A stretch of 64,000 bases of DNA, from assembly GCF_002162375.1 (NCBI RefSeq), contig NZ_CP021425.1, positions 4,977,001-5,041,000 on the forward strand, read 5' to 3'. A program made the position numbers and the translations under genes. This document shows positions 25,351 through 34,574 of the stretch, in pieces (the first letter of the stretch is position 1; every line of letters starts with the position of its first letter). This DNA is from Oleiphilus messinensis. GTDB lineage: Bacteria; Pseudomonadota; Gammaproteobacteria; Pseudomonadales; Oleiphilaceae. Under the pieces are notes generated by a model. It ran no database searches and had not been told where the DNA came from. It saw only the letters and a program-made list of their open reading frames with translations.

Positions 25351-27531
25351 ATGAAAAATCTGACGCCAATGCCTAGCCCAAACAATGCACGCATACTCGT
25401 AGTCGATGACGAACCACGGTTGGTCACCAGTCTTAAACAACTGTTGAACAGCCATCAATATGAAGTCGATACAGCCCTGGGCGGGAAAGCAGCCTGTGAG
25501 CAGCTGATTCGGCAAAAATACGAATTGGTATTGCTCGATCTGAACATGGGAGACATGGACGGTCATCAAGTGATGGGTTTTATGGCCGAAAACAGTATCG
25601 ATGCAGCAACAATTGTCGTCAGTGGCGAATCCACATTTTCTGCGGTGAGCAAGGCCCTTCGTCGCGGTGCCTACGACTACCTGAAAAAACCCTATGATCC
25701 GGAGGAACTGGTTGCGACCGTAGAAAGTGCGCTCAGTAAAAAGCTGCTCGAAAGCGCACACGGTGCCATGCAGCGACGATTACAACGTTCAGAAGAGCTG
25801 CACAGGTACATTGTTAACAGTTCACCAGATATTGTTTTCATGCTCGATAAAGAGGGTAAGTTCACCTTCCTGAACAACAAAATCGAGAAAATCCTGGGCT
25901 TCAAGAAAAGGGAACTGTTGGGTCAGAAATATACCGCTATTATCGCGGAGAATGAACTCAAAAAAGCACGCTACCTGTTTCAGCAAAACACCGCTGTTAA
26001 TAAGGGTATTCGCAATTTTGAAATGCACTTGAAGTCCTCGGACAGCAATCGACCAGACCGTTTCTTTGATATCACCATTTTTCCAATTGAGCGAAAAACC
26101 GGAAAAAGTTTCAACGCCGAAGGCCAGTCCCTTAATCCAACCTTTATCGGTACCTACGGCACAGCGCGAGACATTACGGAACGCAAAGAAGCAGAAGATT
26201 TCATCAATTTTCAGGCTTACCACGACTTGCTGACACGGCTCCCGAACCGGTCCCTGTTCAAAGATCGCCTGAACTTAGCCATCGCCCAAGCGAAACGAAA
26301 CAGTGAGCGTCTCGCGGTAATGTTTCTCGATCTGGACCGTTTCAAAGTCGTCAATGACACCCTGGGTCATGCTATGGGGGATCGCTTGTTGCAAGCAGTC
26401 TCTGCACGACTGGAAGGTTGCCTAAGGGAAGGTGATACATTATCACGGTTTGGTGGCGATGAGTTTACACTGCTGCTACCGGAAATTAACTCCCGAGAAG
26501 ACGCACGTAAAATCGCCAAGAAGCTAATTCAGGAGCTCAAAGAGCCCTTCAAGCTGGGAGACCACGATGTGTTCATTGGCGTCAGCATCGGTATCGCGAT
26601 GTATCCGGAGGGCGGCATTTCGGTAGAGCAGATCATACAAAACGCGGATGTGGCCATGTACCACGTGAAAAGCCGCGGAAAAGATGGTTATCAATTCTTT
26701 GTCAGCAGCATGAATACACCTTCTTCGAATCGGTTAATCCTGGAGCGCGACCTGCGCAAAGCCCTCGAAGATGATCAACTTAAGGTGTATTACCAACCGC
26801 AAGTCAATGCACAATCAGGGGAAATTATCGGCGTGGAAGCATTGGTGCGCTGGCACCACCCCGAAAAAGGCGTACTTTCTCCCTCCCAATTCTTGCCACT
26901 GGCGGAAGAAACCAAGCTGATCGTGGATATCAGCAATTGGGTACTGAAAACAGCGTGCAACGAAGTCAAAAAATGGTTTCAGGAAGGCTATCACAATATC
27001 CGTCTGGCGGTTAATTTTTCCCCTAAACAGATCGAACACCCGCGTTTCGTGCAAGCCTTGATCGCACAATTAAAACGCTACGATTTCCCAGCGGAAAAGC
27101 TTGAGATTGAACTAACCGAAAACGTCATCATGAATGACCTGGAAAACATGGTGAAAACCCTGAGTATGCTCGCTGAGAATAAAATCACCATTGCGATTGA
27201 TGACTTCGGCACAGGTTACTCCTCTCTGAGCTACCTACACACACTGCCGATCCACACACTGAAAGTGGACCAGTCATTCGTCAAGAACATCCAGGAAAAG
27301 CGAAATGAAGCCTGTATCGTGAATGCAATCGTGGCAATGGCACAGGGGCTAAAACTGAATATAGTTGCAGAAGGCGTAGAAACGGAAACCCAGCTGAAAT
27401 ATTTGAAAGCACTCGGCTGTCAGGAAGTACAAGGGTTTTACTTTGGCCGACCGCAACCTGCAGAGTATATTCTGACTTTGCTTGCTGAGCACAAAAACAG
27501 CCAGCAGAAAAACCAGTATGAAGCGGTTTGA
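25351..27531 (+). CDS. Response regulator - PAS - GGDEF - EAL c-di-GMP signalling protein
   Basis: The 726-residue protein has four domains in order. The receiver has its acceptor at D63 (LVLLDLNMGDMDG). A PAS domain spans about 150-270. GGDEF carries the canonical RFGGDEF. EAL shows EALVRW, ELTEN, IDDFGTGYSSL and AEGVETE all intact. Both a cyclase and a phosphodiesterase could therefore be active, with the output set by phosphorylation. It lies 120 bases after the HDOD-kinase gene and likely forms a two-component pair with it. Confidence 0.92.
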   Translation: MKNLTPMPSPNNARILVVDDEPRLVTSLKQLLNSHQYEVDTALGGKAACEQLIRQKYELVLLDLNMGDMDGHQVMGFMAENSIDAATIVVSGESTFSAVSKALRRGAYDYLKKPYDPEELVATVESALSKKLLESAHGAMQRRLQRSEELHRYIVNSSPDIVFMLDKEGKFTFLNNKIEKILGFKKRELLGQKYTAIIAENELKKARYLFQQNTAVNKGIRNFEMHLKSSDSNRPDRFFDITIFPIERKTGKSFNAEGQSLNPTFIGTYGTARDITERKEAEDFINFQAYHDLLTRLPNRSLFKDRLNLAIAQAKRNSERLAVMFLDLDRFKVVNDTLGHAMGDRLLQAVSARLEGCLREGDTLSRFGGDEFTLLLPEINSREDARKIAKKLIQELKEPFKLGDHDVFIGVSIGIAMYPEGGISVEQIIQNADVAMYHVKSRGKDGYQFFVSSMNTPSSNRLILERDLRKALEDDQLKVYYQPQVNAQSGEIIGVEALVRWHHPEKGVLSPSQFLPLAEETKLIVDISNWVLKTACNEVKKWFQEGYHNIRLAVNFSPKQIEHPRFVQALIAQLKRYDFPAEKLEIELTENVIMNDLENMVKTLSMLAENKITIAIDDFGTGYSSLSYLHTLPIHTLKVDQSFVKNIQEKRNEACIVNAIVAMAQGLKLNIVAEGVETETQLKYLKALGCQEVQGFYFGRPQPAEYILTLLAEHKNSQQKNQYEAV

Positions 27532-28024
27532 TTCAGTCATGTACTTGCTAATGATGCACTTACGTCATCGTGAAATTGTGTCGTAGTAGGAATTACATGA
27601 CCTAATGCACTACTTTGTGCACTGCCGATTAAAACGGTTATCACACGGTGACGTCGCCCTTATATTCATGTCCACTTCGTATGCTTAGTTTTATTCCCAG
27701 ATCTTAATTACTCAACCGCCTCTCCTTACCCAGTACAGGCCATTTTTATCATGTGCCCGAGTGCATATTAGCTCAGTCTAACTAAATGACCTCAGGTCAG
27801 TGTCAAACAGAATCGCCCCAAAACTGTCTAACAATTTCTCTTAAGATTGTCTTACAATCCAATGCAACAAACTGTTTTATTTTGCGATTTTTTGCATTCC
27901 TGTAACGCACTACCAACACAAAATGAGTAGTTCCGCACATAATTTTGGATACCATCCTTATACTATTCCTTCCAACAAATCATAAAAAACAAAATCAACA
28001 CCATCGAACAAGAAGTAAAGAGAC
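27532..28024. other. Intergenic region upstream of the methyltransferase gene
   Basis: 493 bases with no credible gene. It contains three spaced direct repeats (27801-27858, listed separately), which are the only structure I can see. Promoter function for the methyltransferase/DUF2156 pair is likely. Confidence 0.5.
27801..27858 (+). promoter_or_regulatory. Three direct repeats spaced 23-24 bp (possible operator array)
   Basis: TGTCAAACAGAAT at 27801, TGTCTAACAATTT at 27825 and TGTCTTACAATCC at 27848 share the core TGTCWWACA. The start-to-start distances are 24 and 23 bases, a little over two helical turns. They lie about 165-220 bases upstream of the methyltransferase start. A regulator that binds direct repeats is the simplest explanation; its identity is unknown. 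Confidence 0.4.
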
Positions 28025-28678
28025 ATGAAAGACAAATATAAATTGATCGGCCCTGCTTACGACTTTTTAAGCGGTATCTACAGTGGCAAGTCGATTCACA
28101 ACTGCAAAGTTGCCATGCTCGAAGTCGAAAATGTCAATCCTGGCGATAAAATTCTGTTCGCGGGTGTTGGTCATGGAAAAGACGCAATCCGGGCGGCGGA
28201 ACTGGGTGCAGATGTGACGGTCGTAGACTTGTCCGAAACCATGCTTAAAAAATTCCAGGATGGTCTCAACAAGACCAACCCCAACCTCAAGATTCGTCAA
28301 ATTCATAGCGATATTCTTAAAGTGGAAGAGTTTGAGCAATACGATATGGTCGTTGCTAACTTTTTCCTCAATGTATTCTATGAAGACATGATGCTCCAAA
28401 TTTTGGAACACCTCATCAAACTGGCCAAGCCTGAGGCCAAGATTGTTGTGGGTGACTTCTCCTACCCTACCGGAAATATTGTGACACGGGCACTTAAAAA
28501 CGCCTACTGGTTCATCGCCGTATCCATCTTCTGGGTGATGGCCAACAATGCCGTGCACAAGATATATAACTACCCGGAACATATGGAAAAACTGGGCCTG
28601 AAAGTCCAGGACAAAAAATACTTCAGCCTGCTAAAACTCAATGCCTACTGGTCAGTAATGGCACAAAAAGAAGTTTGA
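28025..28678 (+). CDS. Class I SAM-dependent methyltransferase
   Basis: At 217 residues it has the SAM motif I ILFAGVGHGKDAIRAAELGADVTVVDLS (about residues 44-72), a good match to UbiE/Methyltransf_25-type enzymes, and motif II/III around YDMVVANFFLNVF. A hydrophobic stretch near residues 160-180 (YWFIAVSIFWVMANNAV) suggests membrane association, compatible with a lipid or quinone substrate. It precedes a DUF2156 gene by 96 bases, with one terminator at the end, so the two probably form an operon. Confidence 0.82.
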   Translation: MKDKYKLIGPAYDFLSGIYSGKSIHNCKVAMLEVENVNPGDKILFAGVGHGKDAIRAAELGADVTVVDLSETMLKKFQDGLNKTNPNLKIRQIHSDILKVEEFEQYDMVVANFFLNVFYEDMMLQILEHLIKLAKPEAKIVVGDFSYPTGNIVTRALKNAYWFIAVSIFWVMANNAVHKIYNYPEHMEKLGLKVQDKKYFSLLKLNAYWSVMAQKEV

Positions 28679-28774
28679 GCTGAAGCGTTTTTAGAGCGGA
28701 CTACAGGATAGTTCCGCCTATAAAAAATACACAAAAGAACATAATAAAAATGAAACGTCAGAGGCCTGTCAACA

Positions 28775-29782
28775 ATGAACGACCAAACTTTAGTCCTGGA
28801 CGGACTTGTAGTATCCGGCAATAACAGCTTTACCTTTTCAGAGCGCGTTGAATACCTGAAAAAGTACGGTTCACATTCTCAGTCATTTTCAACTCTGCAG
28901 CCTGGTATGGAGTACTTCGATATGCCCGGCATCGGTTTTATTGGTTACATGAGAACGTGGGGGAAAAGCTATGTGCTCTCAAACCCTGTCACTCATGAAT
29001 CAAATTTCGAGCTAATATTGACTGAGTTTCACAAGAAGCACCCCAATTCGTGTTACATTCAAGTAACCAAAGCCGTCGTGGATATCCTGCACCGCAAATT
29101 TGGCCTGTATGGCACACAGTTTGGTTCCGAGTCGCGAATTGATTTACAAAAATGGTCTCTCAAAGGGAAGAAAAAGCAAATTTTGAGAACTGCCATTAAT
29201 CAATCCGAAAAAAATGGAATTGAAGTAAAAGAACGTTATAGCGATGACCACACCCGCGAAATTTCCGATGCGTGGATCAAAACCCGAAAATGCAAAAGCA
29301 ACGAAATTCGCTTTCTAATCCGCCCAATGAACATGGGTTACAAAGAAAACGAACGTCACTTTTATGCGTATCAGGATGGCAAAGCCGTTGGCTTTATTTA
29401 CTTTGATCCAGTTTACGAAAAGGGCCAGATTGTCAGCTATGTTCCCAACATTTCTCGAGCATGCGCTGACTTCAAACAGGGTATCTTTTACACCTTGATG
29501 GCACACGCAATGGAAGTGTTCAAGGAAGAAGGCGTTCCGTACCTGGATTTGGGCCTCATTCCTCTTATGCTGGCAAAAGACGTTGAAGAGCAAGAATCCA
29601 AAGTTCTGAAAAACCTGCTTAAAGTGGTATACGAGAAAGGTAACTTCCTTTACAACTTCAAAGGGCTGGAATTTACAAAATCCCGATTCCGCGGCGACAT
29701 CGAGAAAACATACTGCTGCCATAAAGGCGCACTACCAATGCTTGAGTTTGTCAGTATGTTCAAGCTAACTCGTATTTTCTAA
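28775..29782 (+). CDS. DUF2156 / phosphatidylglycerol lysyltransferase C-terminal-domain protein
   Basis: The 335-residue protein matches the GNAT-like C-terminal domain of MprF-type lysyl-phosphatidylglycerol synthases. It has two tandem acyltransferase folds with a basic stretch KGKKKQILRTAINQSEKNG between them. It lacks the MprF membrane flippase region, so it is a soluble stand-alone member. Whether it uses aminoacyl-tRNA or another donor is unknown. It is co-directional with a methyltransferase and ends at a strong terminator. Confidence 0.78.
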   Translation: MNDQTLVLDGLVVSGNNSFTFSERVEYLKKYGSHSQSFSTLQPGMEYFDMPGIGFIGYMRTWGKSYVLSNPVTHESNFELILTEFHKKHPNSCYIQVTKAVVDILHRKFGLYGTQFGSESRIDLQKWSLKGKKKQILRTAINQSEKNGIEVKERYSDDHTREISDAWIKTRKCKSNEIRFLIRPMNMGYKENERHFYAYQDGKAVGFIYFDPVYEKGQIVSYVPNISRACADFKQGIFYTLMAHAMEVFKEEGVPYLDLGLIPLMLAKDVEEQESKVLKNLLKVVYEKGNFLYNFKGLEFTKSRFRGDIEKTYCCHKGALPMLEFVSMFKLTRIF

Positions 29783-29814
29783 TAATAACAAAGCAGTACA
29801 GACCTCCTTTGATT

Positions 29815-29840
29815 AAAGCCCACACCCGTGGGCTTTTTTT
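29815..29840 (+). terminator. Strong Rho-independent terminator after the DUF2156 gene
   Basis: AAAGCCCAC pairs with GTGGGCTTT over 9 bp around an ACCC loop and runs into a T tract. The A run on the other arm makes it potentially bidirectional, also serving murI, which converges from the right. Confidence 0.88.
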
Positions 29841-29861
29841 GTATTCACGATGTTATGGTGA

Positions 29862-30713
29862 CTACGAAAAAAGTGAGAATGCAGAAACGGAAACTGAAGT
29901 ACCCAGTGCAAACCCTGCCATTTCACACCAGTAACCAGCTGAACGATTGTGATCAGTGTAATGGAGTTTAATCGTATTCGAGTCAGCATGCAGGCTCGTG
30001 CTTTGGATTTCGATCAAGGAATGAACTCTTCGGGAAACAGCGCCACCAGAGTCCAGAAAGAAGTCGTCACGTTGGGCAAATGGGTGACCTTCAGCGATGA
30101 ACGCCTCTCTCAGGGGACCGAGCAAAAATGGAAAGTGCGTGCACCCAAGAATAACCTGATCAACAAATACACCGTACTGGTCTGCACGACACAATGGCGA
30201 TACGATTTTTCGTAAAGCGGGCAAATCAAAATACCCGGTCAGGAGATAAGACTCAGAAAGGGTTACCAAGGCACTACTCCCCAACTTCACAACATCCATA
30301 CCGGGGGCAAAATCTGTTATCAGTTGTTCTGTATAGGCTCTGTTAACTGTTGCCGGAGTCGCCAACAAGCCAATTCGCCCACTGCGTGTTTTAGCCGCCG
30401 CAGGTTTGACTGCAGGCACAACCCCCACCACAGGAATCAATAAATTAGCCCTCAAAAACGGTAAAATCAGTGTACTTGCGGTGTTACAAGCAACGATGAG
30501 AAGCTCCGCTGTACCAGCAAGAGATTTCGTCCAGGGCAATACAACCTGGAGCATGCGCTGTGTTACCTGAGCTTCCGATAACTCACCGTAGGGAAAAACG
30601 GCATCATCTGCCAGGTAACTGATATTAAAACTATTTCCCGATTTATATAGTGCGTGACAAATGGAAAGTCCACCCGCGCCTGAGTCAAAGACAAGAATAT
30701 GATTTGGTGACAT
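29862..30713 (-). CDS. murI: Glutamate racemase
   Basis: Residues VFDSGAGGLS near the N-terminus and the two catalytic cysteine motifs VACNTAS and LGCTHFP identify the enzyme, which makes D-glutamate for peptidoglycan. The ATG at 30713 (MSPNHILVFDSG) is chosen; the frame extends to a TTG at 30737 and a GTG at 30725. The protein is then 283 residues, normal for MurI. It is a single gene, convergent with the DUF2156 unit. Confidence 0.92.
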   Translation of the reverse strand: MSPNHILVFDSGAGGLSICHALYKSGNSFNISYLADDAVFPYGELSEAQVTQRMLQVVLPWTKSLAGTAELLIVACNTASTLILPFLRANLLIPVVGVVPAVKPAAAKTRSGRIGLLATPATVNRAYTEQLITDFAPGMDVVKLGSSALVTLSESYLLTGYFDLPALRKIVSPLCRADQYGVFVDQVILGCTHFPFLLGPLREAFIAEGHPFAQRDDFFLDSGGAVSRRVHSLIEIQSTSLHADSNTIKLHYTDHNRSAGYWCEMAGFALGTSVSVSAFSLFS

Positions 30714-30802
30714 TTTCCGACTCACTGAACCTGACAATCACGTTGTTATTTCATCGAATTACGTATACGGATGAGACTGAATGCGCTTAAGTTGGATCTA
30801 TC

Positions 30803-31750
30803 TCAGGGAAAGCGAAGACGCAACTCCGCCACGGCGGCCTCAATAAGCTGGCCCGACAACGTCGAGGTGCTTGATACCTGGGGTAACTCGCTGTAATGGA
30901 ACCATTCGGCTTCGGCTAACTCATTCTCGTCCAGAATCAATTGACCACTGTCATATTCACAGAAAAACCCTAACATCAACTGATGCGGGAAAGGCCAGGA
31001 CTGAGATGAGAAGTAGCGTAGATTTTTGACTTTCAGACCGGTTTCTTCCTTAACTTCCCGATGGACAGTTCGTTCTATCGTCTCCCCTGCCTCAGCAAAT
31101 CCCGCCAGCACAGAAAAGCGACCAGGAGGAAAGTGATGAGCCCGGGCCAGCAAGATTTCAGGGCCTCGTGTCACCAATGCCATCATACAGGGTGCAATAC
31201 GGGGGTAATAATGACTGTCACACTGCTCACAAACCAGAACACGGTCAGTACTATCCTTGAGCTCCGACGTGACCGACCCGCAGCGACCGCAAAAACGGTG
31301 ATTCACGCTCCAGTGATACAATTGCAATGCTGTACTCAGTAGATAGAACACATCTTTGTTTTCCCGCAACAACAGATCTCGCAATCCCACGGATTCATAT
31401 CCCGGGGGAAGCACTGTTGAACTTGAGACGACCGCAAAACACAGCCTGGATTGCCAATAACCCAGAAATAGAGGGACACCATCGCAGTTCAACTCCAATG
31501 AGGACAACAGGGCAGTTGAACAAAGCGGTGCCCCTTCGGCTTGAGATGGAGCCGCAATTTGAAGCCGAGGGCTGGCCGCAGTGTTCGGGGAAGATTCCGC
31601 CAGCAACAAAACAAATTGGATATCCGGGGCTCCATTCTGCTCAGCGCATGCGATCAATTCGGAAACCGTCAAGCCGGACAAGTTCAAAGGCGGCACCACG
31701 GCATATCGGAACATATCGCTCGGTTGAAACTGGGAAGAAAGTGGGTCCAT
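30803..31750 (-). CDS. nudC: NAD+ diphosphatase / NADH pyrophosphatase (Nudix)
   Basis: The 315-residue protein has a four-cysteine zinc ribbon (CGRCG and CEQCDSHYYPR) and the Nudix box GFAEAGETIERTVHREVKEETGL, followed by the SQSWPFPHQLMLGF motif that defines NudC. It hydrolyses NAD(H), and bacterial NudC also removes NAD caps from RNA. The ATG at 31750 (MDPLSSQFQ) is preferred over an in-frame start at 31810, which adds 20 residues of unlikely sequence. Confidence 0.92.
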   Translation of the reverse strand: MDPLSSQFQPSDMFRYAVVPPLNLSGLTVSELIACAEQNGAPDIQFVLLLAESSPNTAASPRLQIAAPSQAEGAPLCSTALLSSLELNCDGVPLFLGYWQSRLCFAVVSSSTVLPPGYESVGLRDLLLRENKDVFYLLSTALQLYHWSVNHRFCGRCGSVTSELKDSTDRVLVCEQCDSHYYPRIAPCMMALVTRGPEILLARAHHFPPGRFSVLAGFAEAGETIERTVHREVKEETGLKVKNLRYFSSQSWPFPHQLMLGFFCEYDSGQLILDENELAEAEWFHYSELPQVSSTSTLSGQLIEAAVAELRLRFP

Positions 31751-31831
31751 AGGAAGCTCATTGACAACGTGTTCGATAAATGAACTTGTCAGGCAAGGGC
31801 GGCCCCCCAACCTGACAAGAATTACAGCGTG

Positions 31832-33829
31832 TTAGTGTTGAACACTCAAACGCCGATTTCGCATCCATACCCGGGCGAAAAGTGCCAGAACGGTCAGCAA
31901 CAATGGGACAAGGAAAATATTGACGAGTTTCAGGTTACGACCTAATGTCTCGATATCCTGATCAAGCTGATGCTGAACATCCCGAAGTTGTTTGCGAATT
32001 TTCAGACGTTCTTCCTGGAATTTCAGAACCGTTTGTTCCTGCTCTTCAGAAAGTATCGCCTTGTCATCCTCACCCCGAACCTGCTCCAGTTCAGCTAAAC
32101 GACTATCCGTCTCGGCCAGTTGTTCCTGCAGAGCTTTTTGTTGCTCTAACAGTTTTTCTTCGGCCTGACGTCGCAACTCGTCGACCCGGTCAAACGGTCT
32201 GGAGAAGCGCCCTCGACTCCGCACACTGATCAAGTCCGCATTACCCGATAAATTATCCAGTGAATTAACCAGTAATGCCGCGTTATCGGCCCAGGGCGAT
32301 GCGATTCGCTGACCAAAAAACTCCTGAACCTGAACCCATAACCGGTCAGTCAAGATGTCTGTATCTGCGATCACGATAAGATTTATGTTATCTGCCGAGG
32401 TTACATCCGGAGAGACAGTACGGGTAATTTTAGGTTTTTCGTCTGAAGATTCCGTCTCAGATACGTCGTCAGACACGGGGGCGTCGGCATTTTCGCTGTC
32501 GGGCGCATCGTCCTCCACCTTGATCCCGTCCGGGAAGGCCGTGGTAGCTTTCCCACTTACCCGGGCTGCCAGGATATAGCGCTCTCCACTGGGTGAAAAA
32601 TCATTCAACAGCGTTTCTGGAGAGGTGAGCGTTGCGAACAGTGAAGCATCCAGCAGGTTCGACTCATCACTGCTTCGAATCAGCGGTGTCACCGTCGTTG
32701 TGGCACTTTCAACAGGCTGGAGTATGCCCACTGATGACATATTAATACTTTCCAGCCCTGCCAGGAGAACATCTTCACTCGCAAAACTATCCGGCGTCAG
32801 ACTTACTAATCCTATATGACGAACCGGTGACCGGTTACCCCGCATACTCACCACAAGCGAGTTCGCGTAATCGCCCAACACTTTGCCTTCTACCAATTCG
32901 AGCCCCCAGTTTTGCAATAGCGGCCCCAAATCCGATGCACTCGCTTCCGCAGGCATCATGGGTGCTCCGGCCTGGGCGGTTTCAGCAAGCCCATCCATAA
33001 ATACCAGCGTTCGCCCACCTTTCAGGACAAACTGATCTATTGCCAGTAATGTTTCATCGGACAAGCCATTGGGGTGCACCAGCATCAAGATATCAATATT
33101 ATCGTCAATCGCAGTAACATCTTCGCTCAGCCACTCCAGCTGAAATAAGTCTTCCATTTGTTGCACCACGACCCAAGCGGGTTGATTTTGACGCGTTGCA
33201 TAATCAAAGCCGCCATTAATCGGGATGCCGGAAATAATACCCAGAGTCGGGGGCTCAGTTTGACTTAAATTGAATATTAACTTGGTCAGATCGTATTCCA
33301 GAAACTTCTCTTTATCGAGTTGAAAGAACGGAATGACTTCCTCATTTTTTGCCAGATTCAAAGGGTCGCCACTTGCGGCTGCGGCTTCGGAAGACTCACC
33401 ACCTGCAACTGACTCACCAACCAGGCCAAAATAAATCTCATCGCCTCTCAATCCTGCGGGAACGCCCTGCAGTCCAGCAGCGGAAGCTGCATCTTCTTCT
33501 TCAGAAAAGGGCGCTGGATCTACCACTTGGAATTCAATTTTGCCACGGGAAAGACTTTGATATTCCTGAAGTAACTCCTTTACTCGCTGCGCGTAGGTAC
33601 GAACCGCGGGTAGCTCTTTGGTGGCTTTATCCGAAAAATACAACGTCAGTTTTACGGACTGTTCCAGGTTCTGCACAATATTTTTAGAGCCATCGGAAAG
33701 TGTATAGAGATTATTCTCCGTGAGATCAATGCGCCCACCTTTCAAACTCACAGAGGACACGACCACGATGACGAGGAATGCGACCAAAACAAACATCAGG
33801 CCGACTTTGGATTGCATCATTGCTTTCAT
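31832..33829 (-). CDS. GldG-like ABC-system protein with periplasmic domain
   Basis: The 665-residue protein has one N-terminal membrane helix (MFVLVAFLVIVVVSSV), a large extracytoplasmic region of the GldG / ABC_transp_aux family (RIDLTENNLYTLSDGSKNIV motif), a coiled coil of about 60 residues (558-620, rich in E, Q, L) and a C-terminal membrane helix (LVNIFLVPLLLTVLALFARV). It follows the permease gene by 10 bases. Homologous three- or four-gene systems are widespread in proteobacteria, but the substrate is unknown. Confidence 0.87.
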   Translation of the reverse strand: MKAMMQSKVGLMFVLVAFLVIVVVSSVSLKGGRIDLTENNLYTLSDGSKNIVQNLEQSVKLTLYFSDKATKELPAVRTYAQRVKELLQEYQSLSRGKIEFQVVDPAPFSEEEDAASAAGLQGVPAGLRGDEIYFGLVGESVAGGESSEAAAASGDPLNLAKNEEVIPFFQLDKEKFLEYDLTKLIFNLSQTEPPTLGIISGIPINGGFDYATRQNQPAWVVVQQMEDLFQLEWLSEDVTAIDDNIDILMLVHPNGLSDETLLAIDQFVLKGGRTLVFMDGLAETAQAGAPMMPAEASASDLGPLLQNWGLELVEGKVLGDYANSLVVSMRGNRSPVRHIGLVSLTPDSFASEDVLLAGLESINMSSVGILQPVESATTTVTPLIRSSDESNLLDASLFATLTSPETLLNDFSPSGERYILAARVSGKATTAFPDGIKVEDDAPDSENADAPVSDDVSETESSDEKPKITRTVSPDVTSADNINLIVIADTDILTDRLWVQVQEFFGQRIASPWADNAALLVNSLDNLSGNADLISVRSRGRFSRPFDRVDELRRQAEEKLLEQQKALQEQLAETDSRLAELEQVRGEDDKAILSEEQEQTVLKFQEERLKIRKQLRDVQHQLDQDIETLGRNLKLVNIFLVPLLLTVLALFARVWMRNRRLSVQH

Positions 33830-33839
33830 ATGTTGCTCC

Positions 33840-34574
33840 TTAATCCGCCTTTTTCATATTGATAACAATCACCGTCGCAATCAGCCAACAACCGATCATT
33901 GCGGCAAAATACACCAGATCACGCAGGTCAATCACACCACGGGAAATTGCATCAAAGTGCGACAAGATACTCAATGTAGAAAGGCCATCGAGCAACCACA
34001 GCGGCGCCCATTCACTGAAGAAATCCTGAACCATCGGGAATCCGCTTACGACAAATACAAAGCACAGTACCAACGTGAGAACAAAGGCAATGACCTGACT
34101 CTTGGTTGCCGCAGAAAGGCAGGAGCCTATGGCCAGAAAACCGCCCGCCATCAGCCAGCTGCCTAGATAGGTCGCGAAAATCACGCCATTATCGGGCTCC
34201 CCCAGATAATTGACCGTTATCCACAGTGGAAAGGTTAAACCAAGGGCAATGCCCATAATGCCCCACGCCGCTAGAAACTTGCCGATCACAGCCTGAGATG
34301 TCGAAACCGGCAGTGTCATGAGCAGCTCGATAGTACCGCTGTTTCGCTCTTCGGACCACAATCTCATTGCAACGGCTGGAGCCAATATGAGATACAACCA
34401 GGGCAGATAGTTGAAAAATGCAGCGAGATCTGCCTGACCTCGATCGTAGAATCGTCCGATGTAGAACGTAAATATGCCACTCAAGACCAAAAAAATAACA
34501 ATAAATATATAGGCCAACGGGGTTGCAAAATACCCCTGAAATTCACGTTTGAATATTATTCCAGTCATATTCAT
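33840..34574 (-). CDS. ABC transporter permease (GldF-like, ABC-2 type)
   Basis: The 244-residue protein has six predicted membrane helices and an N-terminal MTGIIFKREFQGYFATPLAYIFIVIFL segment typical of GldF-type ABC-2 permeases. Its ATG overlaps the ATPase gene stop (34571-34574), so the two are translationally coupled. It forms an export-type ABC system with the ATPase and the GldG-like protein. Confidence 0.9.
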   Translation of the reverse strand: MNMTGIIFKREFQGYFATPLAYIFIVIFLVLSGIFTFYIGRFYDRGQADLAAFFNYLPWLYLILAPAVAMRLWSEERNSGTIELLMTLPVSTSQAVIGKFLAAWGIMGIALGLTFPLWITVNYLGEPDNGVIFATYLGSWLMAGGFLAIGSCLSAATKSQVIAFVLTLVLCFVFVVSGFPMVQDFFSEWAPLWLLDGLSTLSILSHFDAISRGVIDLRDLVYFAAMIGCWLIATVIVINMKKAD

